Below are positions 26,175 through 36,776 of a DNA stretch of 36,777 nt, in pieces (positions within the stretch are counted from its first letter, which is position 1; each line of letters opens with the position of its first letter). Below the pieces are notes generated by a model, which searched no databases, was not told where the DNA came from, and saw only the letters and a program-made list of their open reading frames with translations. Where the stretch lies: NCBI GenBank assembly GCA_028289815.1, contig JAPYNQ010000070.1:1-36777 (forward strand), written 5' to 3'. The position numbers and the translations under genes are program-made. The DNA is from Gammaproteobacteria bacterium. Lineage in GTDB: Bacteria > Pseudomonadota > Gammaproteobacteria > JAJDYQ01.

Positions 26175-27470
26175 TTACCCGAGCGTCTGTCTTCGCGGCT
26201 TACGGAACCGTGTATGAGACCGGTAATTTATATGGTTAGCTTGTATCTCTCGCATTCTGCTCGCCTCACGTTTCTGGAATTCTGTCCACCACTCACAAAG
26301 CTCATGCAGATTCTCGCCAGCCTGATTTCGTAGCAATAAAAAATCATAGGCTGCTCGAAAACGAGGATGACTTAATAGTCTTAACGGTCGTTTACCTTGA
26401 CGCTGCCCAAACCTCGGCTGCAAAGCCCATATCTCACGCGCTTGCACTGAAAAACGCTTAGGTATCGCGGTCTGCTCAGACTGAATCTGAAATATATCCT
26501 GGGACAGGGTATTCATCACGGCAATATTATCCATATCCCCTTCCACCTCATCATACATTGCCTGCCGCAGGCTCCCCCAAAGCAGAAGAGCATACAAAAA
26601 TGCCGGATTTACAAATTTGCCGCTATTAATACGGTTGTCGGTATTTTCCAGGCCCGCACGTATAAATGATTCGACATAATGATCGGAGTCGACACTCAGG
26701 GTGTCTTCAGTCTGCAAAAACAGATAGCTGAATAGCCCATATTCCCTTAAAACCTCAAAGCTACGCAATGCATGGCCTTTCTGAAATAGCTTTAATGTTT
26801 CATCAAACAAACGAGCAGCGGGAATATCGTCCAGCATGGGGGCCAGATGGCTTATTGGCTGTGCCGCCTCAACGGTCAAGTGGAAACTCAGCTTGGCCGT
26901 AAAGCGCAATGCTCGCAACATTCTGACCGGATCTTCCCGATAACGAGTCTCGGAATCACCAATGACACAAATCCGACGGGCATTTATGTCTGCAACACCA
27001 CCAACATAGTCAACAATACTGAAATTCTTAATATCATAAAACAATGAGTTGCATGTCAGGTCACGCCGCATGACATCACTGTCAATGCTTCCATAGGCAT
27101 TATCACGAAGGATTCGGCCATCACCCAGCTGCTGTGCGTGACCTCTATGCGCTTCCCCGTGGGCAGCCCTGAAAGTAGCTACCTCAATTATCTCCCGTCC
27201 ATAGTAGATATGTGCCAATCGAAAGCGACGACCGATCAGGCGACAATTCCGAAATAATTGTCGGATTTCTTCTGGAGTGGCATTCGTCGCTACATCCCAA
27301 TCCTTGGGATTGCATCCTAATAATAAGTCCCGCACAGCGCCGCCCACCAAGTAAGCGTCATAGCCCGCTTCACTTAGGCGATACAAAACTTTCAGTGCAT
27401 ACTCTGAAATATTGGCTCGGGATATACCGTGTTCAGATCGCGAAATGACCTCTGGTCTCAGGGAAGAAAT
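26175..27470 (-). CDS. pcnB: Poly(A) polymerase I, probable AUU start
   Basis: Adds poly(A) tails to RNA 3' ends, promoting decay. Nucleotidyltransferase motifs are LVGGAVRDLLLG and the metal-binding D57 and D59 in KDWDV. IGRRFRLAHIYYG marks a poly(A) polymerase rather than a CCA enzyme. The basic C-terminal tail (RSHTRFRKPRR) fits. No in-frame ATG precedes the catalytic domain; the frame is open to a TTG at 27581, but that adds a non-homologous hydrophobic stretch. AAGG (27481-27478) lies seven bases before an ATT at 27470, giving 431 residues. E. coli pcnB is known to start at AUU, so I chose this. Confidence 0.9.
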   Translation of the reverse strand: MSSLRPEVISRSEHGISRANISEYALKVLYRLSEAGYDAYLVGGAVRDLLLGCNPKDWDVATNATPEEIRQLFRNCRLIGRRFRLAHIYYGREIIEVATFRAAHGEAHRGHAQQLGDGRILRDNAYGSIDSDVMRRDLTCNSLFYDIKNFSIVDYVGGVADINARRICVIGDSETRYREDPVRMLRALRFTAKLSFHLTVEAAQPISHLAPMLDDIPAARLFDETLKLFQKGHALRSFEVLREYGLFSYLFLQTEDTLSVDSDHYVESFIRAGLENTDNRINSGKFVNPAFLYALLLWGSLRQAMYDEVEGDMDNIAVMNTLSQDIFQIQSEQTAIPKRFSVQAREIWALQPRFGQRQGKRPLRLLSHPRFRAAYDFLLLRNQAGENLHELCEWWTEFQKREASRMREIQANHINYRSHTRFRKPRRQTLG

Positions 27471-27763
27471 AAGAATACCTTGGATATGACAAAAAAACAG
27501 GAAGTGTACCAGAAACCATGCGAGCTCCTTATTAGAAGCTACGAATAGGCAAATCCTGGACCCGGTACAGAGCTTTTTCAAGGCACAGAAAACAATTCAT
27601 ATGGTTTTTTCTTCCAGAATCAACACTTTATAATCATTTCGTTCAGGCCTTGATGATTAATCTCATATTCTTGTTTTTGCTCATCCATGCCGCCGGCCAC
27701 AATTTGTAATCAGGCTTCACACAAAAGCACTATAATCCATTCCTCCGACAGGCATTCTCACCG

Positions 27764-28219
27764 ATGACAAGCACAACACCCAACATCACAGCCGCAACTT
27801 TTCTGCGCAGGTTCGGCGCGATGGTATACGACAGCCTGTTATTATTTGCCTTGCTGATGGTGGCAGCCCTGCCGGTAGTTGTTACTGTCGGGGAAAACAG
27901 TGAATTTGTTAAAAGCCCGGCTTATACGCTTTACTTATATACTGTCAGCTTCCTGTTTTTTGGCTGGTTCTGGACCCACGGCGGACAAACTCTGGGGATG
28001 CGTAGCTGGAGGCTACAAGTCATCCGCAGTGATGGCTTCGCACTTGGCTGGGACAGTGCCCTGATACGCTTTCTGAGTGCAACATTATCCTTATGCCTGT
28101 TCGGTATCGGTTTTTTCTGGATATTATTTAATTCTGAAAAACTGGCATGGCATGACCATCTTTCCAAAACCCATATTCTGTACAATCCTGACTTGGGGAA
28201 AAAGAAAAATACCGGTTAA
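27764..28219 (+). CDS. RDD-family membrane protein
   Basis: 151 residues with three to four membrane segments (about 20-40, 55-72, 105-128). The RDD hallmarks are present: RRFGAMVYDSLL near the N-terminus, GGQTLGMRSWRLQVI in the middle and WHDHLSKT near the end. The family has no single known function; some members are sodium/proton or other transport-related proteins. It is divergent from pcnB, with a roughly 290-base shared upstream region counted from the pcnB AUU, and upstream of the suf genes with its own probable promoter between them. Confidence 0.88.
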   Translation: MTSTTPNITAATFLRRFGAMVYDSLLLFALLMVAALPVVVTVGENSEFVKSPAYTLYLYTVSFLFFGWFWTHGGQTLGMRSWRLQVIRSDGFALGWDSALIRFLSATLSLCLFGIGFFWILFNSEKLAWHDHLSKTHILYNPDLGKKKNTG

Positions 28220-28259
28220 CTGCTCAAGAAGTTGAGATGATCTATCCCATTCAGTACTG

Positions 28260-28288
28260 TTGACTGTCACGCAGATCTTCTTTACATT
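28260..28288 (+). promoter_or_regulatory. Predicted sigma-70 promoter of the suf operon
   Basis: TTGACT (28260-28265) and TACATT (28283-28288) are 17 bases apart. Five of six and four of six bases match consensus. This leaves a leader of about 100 bases before sufB (ATG 28395, GGAG at 28384-28387). No clear IscR or Fur operator is seen in the leader. Confidence 0.45.
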
Positions 28289-28394
28289 TCTTGAAATAGT
28301 GATGTTCTAGCCATAAATCTATTGCTAATAGGCTTTTCAAAGGTATTGAATCCAGCCTGACAGCAACAAAACCACGACACCACGGAGTCATAGC

Positions 28395-29849
28395 ATGTCA
28401 ACAGACGAGCAAAAAATACGCGAACTAGCCCAAAAGGAGTATGAGCATGGCTTTGTGACCGATATCAAGGCCGACACTCTGCCACCTGGCCTCAGTGAGG
28501 ATGTGGTACGCACCATTTCCGCGAAGAAAAACGAACCACAATGGATGCTTGAATGGCGCCTGGATGCCTACCAAAAATGGCTGAAAATGTCACCGCCACA
28601 ATGGCCTCACCTGCATATTCCACCGATTGACTATCAAGCGATTTCTTATTACTCCGCTCCCAAGCAGGATAATGGCCCAAAGAGCTTGGACGAAGTCGAC
28701 CCCAAGCTCTTGGAAACCTACGATAAGCTGGGCATTCCACTGGAAGAGCAGAAGGTATTGGCAGGTATCACCGATATGGCGGTAGATGCGGTATTTGATT
28801 CGATTTCAGTGAAAACCACTTTCACCAAGCAACTTAAAGAGGCCGGCATCATTTTCTGCTCCATGTCAGAAGCTGTACACGACTACCCCGAACTGGTGAA
28901 ACAATATCTGGGGCGGGTCGTCCCCAAGACTGATAATTACTATGCTGCCCTGAACTGTGCAGTATTTACCGATGGTTCCTTTGTATACATTCCCAAAAAT
29001 ACGCGCTGCCCCATGGAGCTATCCACCTATTTCAGAATTAATGCAAAAAATACCGGTCAGTTTGAACGTACACTGATTATCGCCGATGAAGGTTCCTATG
29101 TATCTTACCTGGAAGGCTGCACCGCACCTATACGGGACGAGAATCAGCTTCATGCAGCTGTCGTCGAACTGGTTGCTATGGAAAACGCAGAAATCAAGTA
29201 TTCAACCGTGCAAAATTGGTATCCCGGTGATGAAACCGGCAAAGGTGGTATTTATAACTTCGTCACCAAACGTGCCGAATGTTATGGAAACAACTCCAAG
29301 GTGTCCTGGACCCAGGTTGAAACCGGTTCATCAATTACTTGGAAATATCCTTCCTGTGTGCTTAGAGGCGATAACTCCGTTGGAGAGTTTTATTCTGTTG
29401 CCCTCTCTAGCCTGAGTCAGCAGGCCGATACCGGCACCAAGATGATCCATCTGGGTAAAAATACCTCCAGTACTATCGTTTCCAAGGGTATTTCAGCCAT
29501 GCGAGGACAGAATGCCTATCGTGGCTTGGTTCAGATCAACAAGAGTGCCGAAAAAGCGCGCAACTACACACAGTGTGATTCGCTGTTGCTCGGCGATACT
29601 TGCGGGGCACATACCTTTCCGTACATGGAAGTAAAAAATCCAACTGCCAAGGTGGAGCATGAGGCGACAACCTCTAGAATTGGTGAGGATCAGCTGTTTT
29701 ACTGCCGGCAACGTGGTATCTCCGAAGAAAATGCCGTGTCCATAATTGTCAACGGCTTTTGCAAGGAAGTATTCAAGGAGCTGCCCATGGAATTTGCGGT
29801 AGAAGCACAGAAGCTTCTTAGTATATCGCTTGAGGGTGCGGTAGGATAA
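28395..29849 (+). CDS. sufB: Fe-S cluster assembly scaffold protein SufB
   Basis: Part of the SufBC2D complex on which iron-sulfur clusters are built. The 484-residue length is near E. coli SufB (495). Recognisable segments are [25 protein letters not shown], and the C-terminal [12 protein letters not shown] with the cysteine equivalent to the E. coli sulfur-accepting one. [17 protein letters not shown] follows. GGAG lies seven bases before the ATG. It heads sufB-C-D-T. Confidence 0.97.
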   Translation: MSTDEQKIRELAQKEYEHGFVTDIKADTLPPGLSEDVVRTISAKKNEPQWMLEWRLDAYQKWLKMSPPQWPHLHIPPIDYQAISYYSAPKQDNGPKSLDEVDPKLLETYDKLGIPLEEQKVLAGITDMAVDAVFDSISVKTTFTKQLKEAGIIFCSMSEAVHDYPELVKQYLGRVVPKTDNYYAALNCAVFTDGSFVYIPKNTRCPMELSTYFRINAKNTGQFERTLIIADEGSYVSYLEGCTAPIRDENQLHAAVVELVAMENAEIKYSTVQNWYPGDETGKGGIYNFVTKRAECYGNNSKVSWTQVETGSSITWKYPSCVLRGDNSVGEFYSVALSSLSQQADTGTKMIHLGKNTSSTIVSKGISAMRGQNAYRGLVQINKSAEKARNYTQCDSLLLGDTCGAHTFPYMEVKNPTAKVEHEATTSRIGEDQLFYCRQRGISEENAVSIIVNGFCKEVFKELPMEFAVEAQKLLSISLEGAVG

Positions 29850-29896
29850 TCACACAGGCCATCAAGTCTGTTCCAGTTTTTATCGGATGTTCAACT

Positions 29897-30643
29897 ATGC
29901 TTGAAATCAAAGATTTACACGTCAGCGTTGGCGGAAAAGAAGTTCTGAAAGGCCTTAACCTGTCAATTGGTGCCGGCGAAGTTCATGCCATTATGGGACC
30001 CAACGGTTCCGGCAAAAGCACGCTTTCTTATGCACTGTCCGGGCGCGAAGGCTACACTGTAACCAGTGGCAACATCACATATGAAGGCCAGAATCTGCTG
30101 GAGATGGAGACTGATGAACGTGCCTGCGAGGGAATATTTCTGGCCTTCCAATACCCGGTCGAGATCCCCGGCGTGAATAGCAGCTATTTCCTGAAAGCAG
30201 CTGTAAACGCCAAGCGTAGATACCGTGGCGAACCCGAGATGGATGCGATGGAATTTATAAAGCTTGTGAAAGAAAAAATGCGAACTGTGGGGATGAAACA
30301 GGAACTACTGTCTCGTTGCGTAAACGAAGGTTTCTCAGGCGGTGAGAAAAAACGTAATGAGATTTTTCAGATGGCCGTGCTGGAACCCAGGCTGGCTATC
30401 TTGGATGAGACTGACTCCGGCTTGGATATTGATGCACTACGCGTCATCGCAGGCGGCGTAAACCAGTTACGTAGTAAAGAACGCTCCATGATTGTTGTTA
30501 CTCACTATCAGCGGCTACTGGATTACATACAACCAGACCATGTTCATGTCCTTGCCGATGGCACTATCATAAAATCCGGAAGTAAAAAGCTGGCAGTGGA
30601 GCTGGAGGAAAAGGGCTACGGCTGGCTGGATAAGTCGGCATGA
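29897..30643 (+). CDS. sufC: Fe-S cluster assembly ATPase SufC
   Basis: ABC-type ATPase that drives conformational change in SufBCD. The 248-residue protein has Walker A at 34-42 (GPNGSGKST), the signature [10 protein letters not shown] and Walker [15 protein letters not shown]. There is no membrane domain, as expected. Its stop overlaps the sufD ATG as ATGA, indicating coupled translation. Confidence 0.98.
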   Translation: MLEIKDLHVSVGGKEVLKGLNLSIGAGEVHAIMGPNGSGKSTLSYALSGREGYTVTSGNITYEGQNLLEMETDERACEGIFLAFQYPVEIPGVNSSYFLKAAVNAKRRYRGEPEMDAMEFIKLVKEKMRTVGMKQELLSRCVNEGFSGGEKKRNEIFQMAVLEPRLAILDETDSGLDIDALRVIAGGVNQLRSKERSMIVVTHYQRLLDYIQPDHVHVLADGTIIKSGSKKLAVELEEKGYGWLDKSA

Positions 30644-31986
30644 ATAACACCACCAAGCATTACTGCAGCGAACACGCGACAATGAAAGACCAGCTGCCGG
30701 GTGCCCGGTTGGGCTGGCTGAATATGTCCCGCAAAGCCGCACTAGCTACGTTCGAAAAAGAAGGCTTCCCTGATCCCAGAATCGAAGACTGGAAATACAC
30801 CAGTGTGCGTCCAATTGAAAAACACTTATTCAAGCTGGCACAAAAAACTGATCATCCGATCAATGCCACCACTATAAATACCCTCTTGTGCGGGGATATG
30901 GCCTGCCATCTTATGGTATTTGTGGACGGGCGGTATTCACCGGATTTGTCTGACCCGAGAAATTCATCCGGGCAGGTAACAATTAAAGATCTGCATACCG
31001 CACTGGTTGAAGATACTGATGTACTGGAAGCCAACCTTGGTAAAATCGCTGACGCATCAAAGAATGGCTTTGCGGCTCTCAATATGGCCCTCATGAATGA
31101 TGGTGCTTATATCAAGATTGCTGACAACGCCTCGCTGGAACTGCCAATCCACCTGATGTTCCTCTCATCGGGCAAGGAGGGAGTCACGAACCAAACCCGT
31201 ATTTTGATCGTGGCCGGTGCTGGCAGCCAAGCCAGAATTATTGAAAGCTATCAATCTGTTGTTACTGGCAGCGTTTACTTCAACAACATCACCACTGAAA
31301 TCAAAGCAGAGGCAAACACCGATATAGAACACTATAAGCTGCAGCAGGAGAGCAACAAGGCATTTCATATCGCCACCTCGCAGGTAGCTCAGGCTGAAGA
31401 TAGTACATTTACCTCTTTTTCCATATCCATGGGAGCACAAATCGCACGCAACGATATCAATATCCGGATGGGCAACGAAGGCGCAGCTTGCAACCTATAC
31501 GGTCTATACATCACCGACGGTCGCCAACACTGCGATTTCCACACTAGCATTGACCACGCTGAACCGCATTGTAACAGCAATGAGTCTTACAAAGGCATAC
31601 TGGGCGGTCACTCTCGTGCCGTATTTAATGGTCAGGTTTATATCCACCCTGGTGCACAAAAATCTGCAGCCAGACAAGAAAACAATAACCTGCTGCTGTC
31701 CAAAAGTGCCGAAATCGATACCAAGCCACAATTGGAAATCCATGCAGATGACGTGACTGCATCACACGGCGCAACCGTTGGACAGCTGGATGAAAACATG
31801 ATATTTTATCTACGATCCCGCGGTATTGATTATAGCTCAGCACATGCCCTGCTTGTTTATGGCTTTGCACATGATTTCATTGAAAAAATAACCATTGAAC
31901 CACTTAAAAATCACTTGGAGGATGCCCTAGTAGATTGCATTCCAAATGTTGGTCAGCTCAGTGAGTTCTTACGAAAACATCTATAG
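30640..31986 (+). CDS. sufD: Fe-S cluster assembly protein SufD
   Basis: Partner of SufB in the scaffold; carries iron-binding residues at the SufB-SufD interface. The 448-residue protein shows the shared SufB/D C-terminal beta-helix with [20 protein letters not shown], containing the histidines of the family. The N-terminal helical part reads [15 protein letters not shown]. It overlaps sufC by four bases; sufT follows six bases later. Confidence 0.96.
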   Translation: MNNTTKHYCSEHATMKDQLPGARLGWLNMSRKAALATFEKEGFPDPRIEDWKYTSVRPIEKHLFKLAQKTDHPINATTINTLLCGDMACHLMVFVDGRYSPDLSDPRNSSGQVTIKDLHTALVEDTDVLEANLGKIADASKNGFAALNMALMNDGAYIKIADNASLELPIHLMFLSSGKEGVTNQTRILIVAGAGSQARIIESYQSVVTGSVYFNNITTEIKAEANTDIEHYKLQQESNKAFHIATSQVAQAEDSTFTSFSISMGAQIARNDINIRMGNEGAACNLYGLYITDGRQHCDFHTSIDHAEPHCNSNESYKGILGGHSRAVFNGQVYIHPGAQKSAARQENNNLLLSKSAEIDTKPQLEIHADDVTASHGATVGQLDENMIFYLRSRGIDYSSAHALLVYGFAHDFIEKITIEPLKNHLEDALVDCIPNVGQLSEFLRKHL

Positions 31987-31992
31987 TTTTTT

Positions 31993-32307
31993 ATGATGGA
32001 CAAAGACAGACTAAAAGATCAGATTATTGAACAACTGAGGACTGTTTATGACCCTGAGATCTCAGTTAATATTTACGATCTCGGCTTGATCTATCGCTTG
32101 GATATCGATGATGAAGCCAATGTCAAGTGTGATATGACACTAACCACGCCCGGATGCCCCGTTGCACACACATTTCCCGGTCAGGTCGAAACCAAAATCA
32201 AGGAAGTCGAAAATGTGAATGATGCCAAAGTGAACTTGGTCTGGGACCCTCCTTGGTCGCAGGATAATATGACGATGGAGGTTAAATTGGAACTGGGGAT
32301 ACTCTAG
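31993..32307 (+). CDS. sufT: SufT-type DUF59 (MIP18-like) Fe-S maturation protein
   Basis: 104 residues, all in the DUF59 fold: TVYDPEISVNIYDLGLIY, then LTTPGCPVAHTFP with the conserved cysteine, and VNLVWDPPWSQDNM. Proteins of this type help mature some Fe-S proteins and often close SUF operons. It begins ATGATG six bases after the sufD stop, without a Shine-Dalgarno. It is the last suf gene here: no sufS, sufE, sufU or sufA follows. Confidence 0.93.
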   Translation: MMDKDRLKDQIIEQLRTVYDPEISVNIYDLGLIYRLDIDDEANVKCDMTLTTPGCPVAHTFPGQVETKIKEVENVNDAKVNLVWDPPWSQDNMTMEVKLELGIL

Positions 32308-32611
32308 CAACACCGAATCGAATCCCCTGCTTCGTACTACAAAAGAGCGACCAAACACTGCTTGATATGGCTACAGGACTATTTTTTACTTTTGGGAAGT
32401 CGTCGTATTTCCCTAATGAATTCATCCACTGCTACGGTGTCACAGTGTTTTATATGCTGTCCGGTTATCAGGAATTCTCTTAAGATTCCTCACAAACGCA
32501 TACCCCTCGGGAAGGCAAAGTATCTATAACTCCTGATTAGCCCGGATCAACTTGTTACACTGTGCCTTGCTCTTTATGCTGCACTTTGCACTAACCGGAT
32601 GTTAGCCGAAT
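32308..32611. other. Spacer between sufT and the flavoprotein gene
   Basis: 304 bases with no gene seen. AGGAAT-TCTCTTAAG-ATTCCT (32470-32490) is a six-base-pair inverted repeat without a T-run, so it is not a clear terminator. TTGTTA then TATGCT with a 17-base spacer, just before 32612, is a weak promoter candidate for the next gene. Confidence 0.5.
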
Positions 32612-33856
32612 ATGAAATGCCTGAAAGATTATCGCATGGCCATAAATGGTACGGAGCTTGTTCCCATAATGATTGGAGGCATGGGCGTTGACATCTCGAA
32701 CACGGATCTGGCACTGGTAGCCGCCCGCCTTGGTGGCGTCGGGCATATTTCCGATGCCATGTCACCCACTGTTACCGACCGTCGTTACAAGACCACTTTT
32801 GTAAAAGACAAAGTCAAACTGTACAAGCACACAGTTGGGCAAACAGATAAATCCGAAGTCCAGTTTAATCTGGCACATATCGCTTCAGCACAAGCCATAC
32901 ACGTTACCAAAACCATGGATCAAAAACAGGGCGATGGCCTGATTTATATCAATGTGATGGAGAAATTGGGCATGAATAATCCCAGGGCGACATTGCAGGT
33001 TCGTATGGAGTCGGCCATGGATGCCGGCATTGATGGTATTACTCTCAGTGCCGGCCTGCATCTGGGCAGCATGAATCTGGTTAAAGACCACCCACGATTT
33101 CGGGATGTGCATTTTGGCATTATCGTATCCTCTGTACGTGCTCTACAGCTGTTTCTGCGCAAAAACAGGGCACTCAACCGCTTACCAGACTACGTTATTG
33201 TGGAAGGACCTCTTGCTGGTGGCCACCTCGGTTTTAGTATTGATGACTGGCAAAACCATGATATTTACAGTTTGACAGCTGAAGTAAGTAACTGGCTCAA
33301 AGAACAAAGGCTGGATATGCCTGTTATTGCTGCTGGCGGAATCTTCACTGGCACCGACGCAGTGAGTGCAATCAAGACTGGCGCCACTGGTGTGCAGGTA
33401 GCCACGCGCTTTACCATCACCAAAGAGTGCGGGCTGCCCGATGATGTCAAGCAAGAATATATCAGAACAGACGAAGATAATATTGAGGTCAACACCATAT
33501 CTCCGACCGGCTATCCGATGCGAATGCTAAAGAACAGCCCAACCATTTGTAAAGGCATACAACCCAACTGTGAATCCTTCGGCTATCTGCTGGATAGCAA
33601 AGGACACTGTGCCTACATAGATGCATATAATATCCAGGTAGCAGCGCACCCCGGCCAGAAAAAAATCCAGGTATGCGATAAAACCTGCCTGTGCACCGCC
33701 ATGCGCAAGTTTGAATGCTGGACTTGCGGTGCTAATGCTTACCGCCTGAAGGACACCACCAACCAGAAAGACGACGGCAGCTATCAACTACCCAGCGCAG
33801 AACATGTCTTCAACGATTACCTGTACAGCACCGACCATAAAATAGCCTTACCTTGA
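32612..33856 (+). CDS. Nitronate monooxygenase-like FMN protein with a cysteine-rich C-terminus
   Basis: 414 residues. The first 290 or so form an FMN TIM barrel of the nitronate monooxygenase/FabK superfamily. The pieces are PIMIGGMGVDISN near the N-terminus, VEGPLAGGHLGFS (about 196-208, with the GGH catalytic-type His) and IAAGGIFTGTDAVSAIKTGA followed by VQVATRF for phosphate binding. The last 100 residues hold eight cysteines: C313, C320, C333, then C355-x3-C359-x-C361-x7-C369-x2-C372. They could bind zinc or an Fe-S cluster; canonical nitronate monooxygenases lack this. Substrate is unknown. It lies downstream of the suf operon, separated by 304 bases. Confidence 0.85.
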   Translation: MKCLKDYRMAINGTELVPIMIGGMGVDISNTDLALVAARLGGVGHISDAMSPTVTDRRYKTTFVKDKVKLYKHTVGQTDKSEVQFNLAHIASAQAIHVTKTMDQKQGDGLIYINVMEKLGMNNPRATLQVRMESAMDAGIDGITLSAGLHLGSMNLVKDHPRFRDVHFGIIVSSVRALQLFLRKNRALNRLPDYVIVEGPLAGGHLGFSIDDWQNHDIYSLTAEVSNWLKEQRLDMPVIAAGGIFTGTDAVSAIKTGATGVQVATRFTITKECGLPDDVKQEYIRTDEDNIEVNTISPTGYPMRMLKNSPTICKGIQPNCESFGYLLDSKGHCAYIDAYNIQVAAHPGQKKIQVCDKTCLCTAMRKFECWTCGANAYRLKDTTNQKDDGSYQLPSAEHVFNDYLYSTDHKIALP

Positions 33857-33933
33857 TGTAGCCAAACAATGCCTGCATCCCGGACTGTTTGCATCATTCA
33901 TTAAATATCTCGGTAAAGCAGCATTCCACACAC

Positions 33934-33960
33934 AAAAAAGGCCCTGCAACATGCAGGGCC
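33934..33960 (-). terminator. Rho-independent terminator of groES-groEL
   Basis: On the minus strand GGCCCTGCA-TGT-TGCAGGGCC (33960-33940) is followed by TTTTTT (33939-33934). It starts 35 bases after the groEL stop. The nine-base-pair GC-rich stem with a U-run makes this the clearest terminator in the window. Confidence 0.92.
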
Positions 33961-33994
33961 TTACTGATACATCACTTATTGTAGCTCGGGGAGC

Positions 33995-35665
<1,671 letters not shown>

Positions 35666-35673
35666 CTAAAAGT

Positions 35674-35961
35674 TTATTCAACAACCGCCATGATGTCGTC
35701 TTCGCGCATAACAACCAGCTCGTCGTCACCCACCTTGACATCATTACCGGAATACTTACCAAACAATACGGTATCGCCAATTTTTACATCCAGCGCACGG
35801 ACTTCACCGTTATCGAGTATTTTGCCATTACCTACTGCCAGAATTTCGCCACGACTCGGCTTTTCTGTAGCAGAATCAGGGATCACGATACCACCCGCTG
35901 AGGTACGCTCTTCCTCCATGCGCTTGATCACAACACGATCATGCAAAGGACGTAAGTTCAT
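35674..35961 (-). CDS. groES: Co-chaperonin GroES (Hsp10)
   Basis: Lid of the GroEL chamber. The ATG at 35961 is preceded by AAAGGAAAG and gives 95 residues, starting [18 protein letters not shown]. An in-frame ATG at 35976 would add five residues containing the ribosome binding site itself, so it is rejected. The mobile loop reads [18 protein letters not shown] operator and a promoter lie upstream. Confidence 0.98.
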   Translation of the reverse strand: MNLRPLHDRVVIKRMEEERTSAGGIVIPDSATEKPSRGEILAVGNGKILDNGEVRALDVKIGDTVLFGKYSGNDVKVGDDELVVMREDDIMAVVE

Positions 35962-36010
35962 CTTTCCTTTCTCCATTAATTGTCAAAATAATTTGAAACA
36001 CAAAAACGAG

Positions 36011-36043
36011 TTATCAGCACTCGCCCCTAGTGAGTGCTGATAA
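36011..36043. promoter_or_regulatory. CIRCE element (HrcA operator) upstream of groES
   Basis: TTATCAGCACTC, nine bases (GCCCCTAGT), GAGTGCTGATAA: a perfect 12-base inverted repeat. It contains the CIRCE core AGCACTC-N9-GAGTGCT. It lies 50 bases upstream of the groES ATG and overlaps the -10 of the promoter, a position suited to repression by HrcA. Confidence 0.95.
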
Positions 36044-36067
36044 TAGGAGCAAAAAATACAAAATCAA
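36040..36067 (-). promoter_or_regulatory. Sigma-70-like promoter of groES-groEL
   Basis: On the minus strand TTGATT (36067-36062) and TATTAT (36045-36040) are 16 bases apart. The -10 overlaps the edge of the CIRCE. A sigma-32 reading (CTTGATT then TCCTATTA) matches only partly, so repression by HrcA rather than RpoH activation is the likelier main control. Confidence 0.7.
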
Positions 36068-36091
36068 GGGCTGTAGCTGAATTTTCATTAT

Positions 36092-36544
36092 TCAGTCTTT
36101 TTTCTGATACTCACCTTCAATGATGTTATGCCTGTACGAGCTGGCATAGGCATCAGAGTCGGCAGAGCGCATTGGGCCGGCAGCCCTGATGATACCGCTA
36201 CGGAAAAGTAACCACACCGCGATATCGCGCCGAATCGCAGGTAGCAGAATCAGAAAGCCTACTGTATCAGTAAAGAATCCCGGAGTCAGTAAAAATGCCC
36301 CGGATATCAGTAACATCACACCTTCAATTAACTCAACCGCCGGGATTTCACCGCGGCGCAGGTTTTCCTGCATACGAACCATCGTCACCAGACCCTGCGC
36401 GCGCAGTAGCGCGACTCCGATTACGGCAGTTATAACGATTAGTAATAAAGTCGGAAGCACCCCGATAATACCACCGATTTGTATAAACAGAGCAATTTCA
36501 ATCGCTGGCACAATCAAAAACAACAGGAGCAGCAGGCGAAACAT
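36092..36544 (-). CDS. fxsA: FxsA family inner-membrane protein
   Basis: 150 residues with three to four membrane segments. Signatures are LLLLFLIVPAIEIALFIQIGG at the N-terminus and ITAVIGVALLRAQGL. GAFLLTPGFFTDTVGFLLL-like sequence lies in the middle. In E. coli fxsA lies upstream of groES and its overproduction relieves phage T7 exclusion by F; its normal role is unclear. The same neighbourhood is kept here. The CIRCE-controlled promoter lies between fxsA and groES, so fxsA is transcribed separately upstream. Confidence 0.92.
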   Translation of the reverse strand: MFRLLLLLFLIVPAIEIALFIQIGGIIGVLPTLLLIVITAVIGVALLRAQGLVTMVRMQENLRRGEIPAVELIEGVMLLISGAFLLTPGFFTDTVGFLILLPAIRRDIAVWLLFRSGIIRAAGPMRSADSDAYASSYRHNIIEGEYQKKD

Positions 36545-36701
36545 GGTTAAAATCCGAAACTATAAAGCAGGCATGTTAAGATGAAGTTCATTGATGACGA
36601 TTTCAAGTAAGTCATACCTTCCGCCCAATCGCGCAAGAGAACTACCAAGGTAATAATTGGGAATTATCCGCATAAATTCGCATTAGCATCGGTTATAAAT
36701 C

Positions 36702-36776
36702 TCATGTGGAGTGCGAATAGTCCACCGGTTTTGCGCTGGCACCGATCTTCTTGTTCATTGCCATTGCGGTTTTCCA
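36702..36776 (-). CDS. Possible C-terminal fragment of an unknown gene at the right edge
   Basis: A minus-strand frame enters from the right edge and ends at a TGA at 36704-36702; it reads WKTAMAMNKKIGASAKP and seven more residues. Another frame stays open slightly longer. Nothing is recognisable and the piece is too short to support a family. The rest of the stretch from 36545 to the edge holds the fxsA upstream region and no other gene I can support. Confidence 0.2.
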   Translation of the reverse strand, partial: WKTAMAMNKKIGASAKPVDYSHST

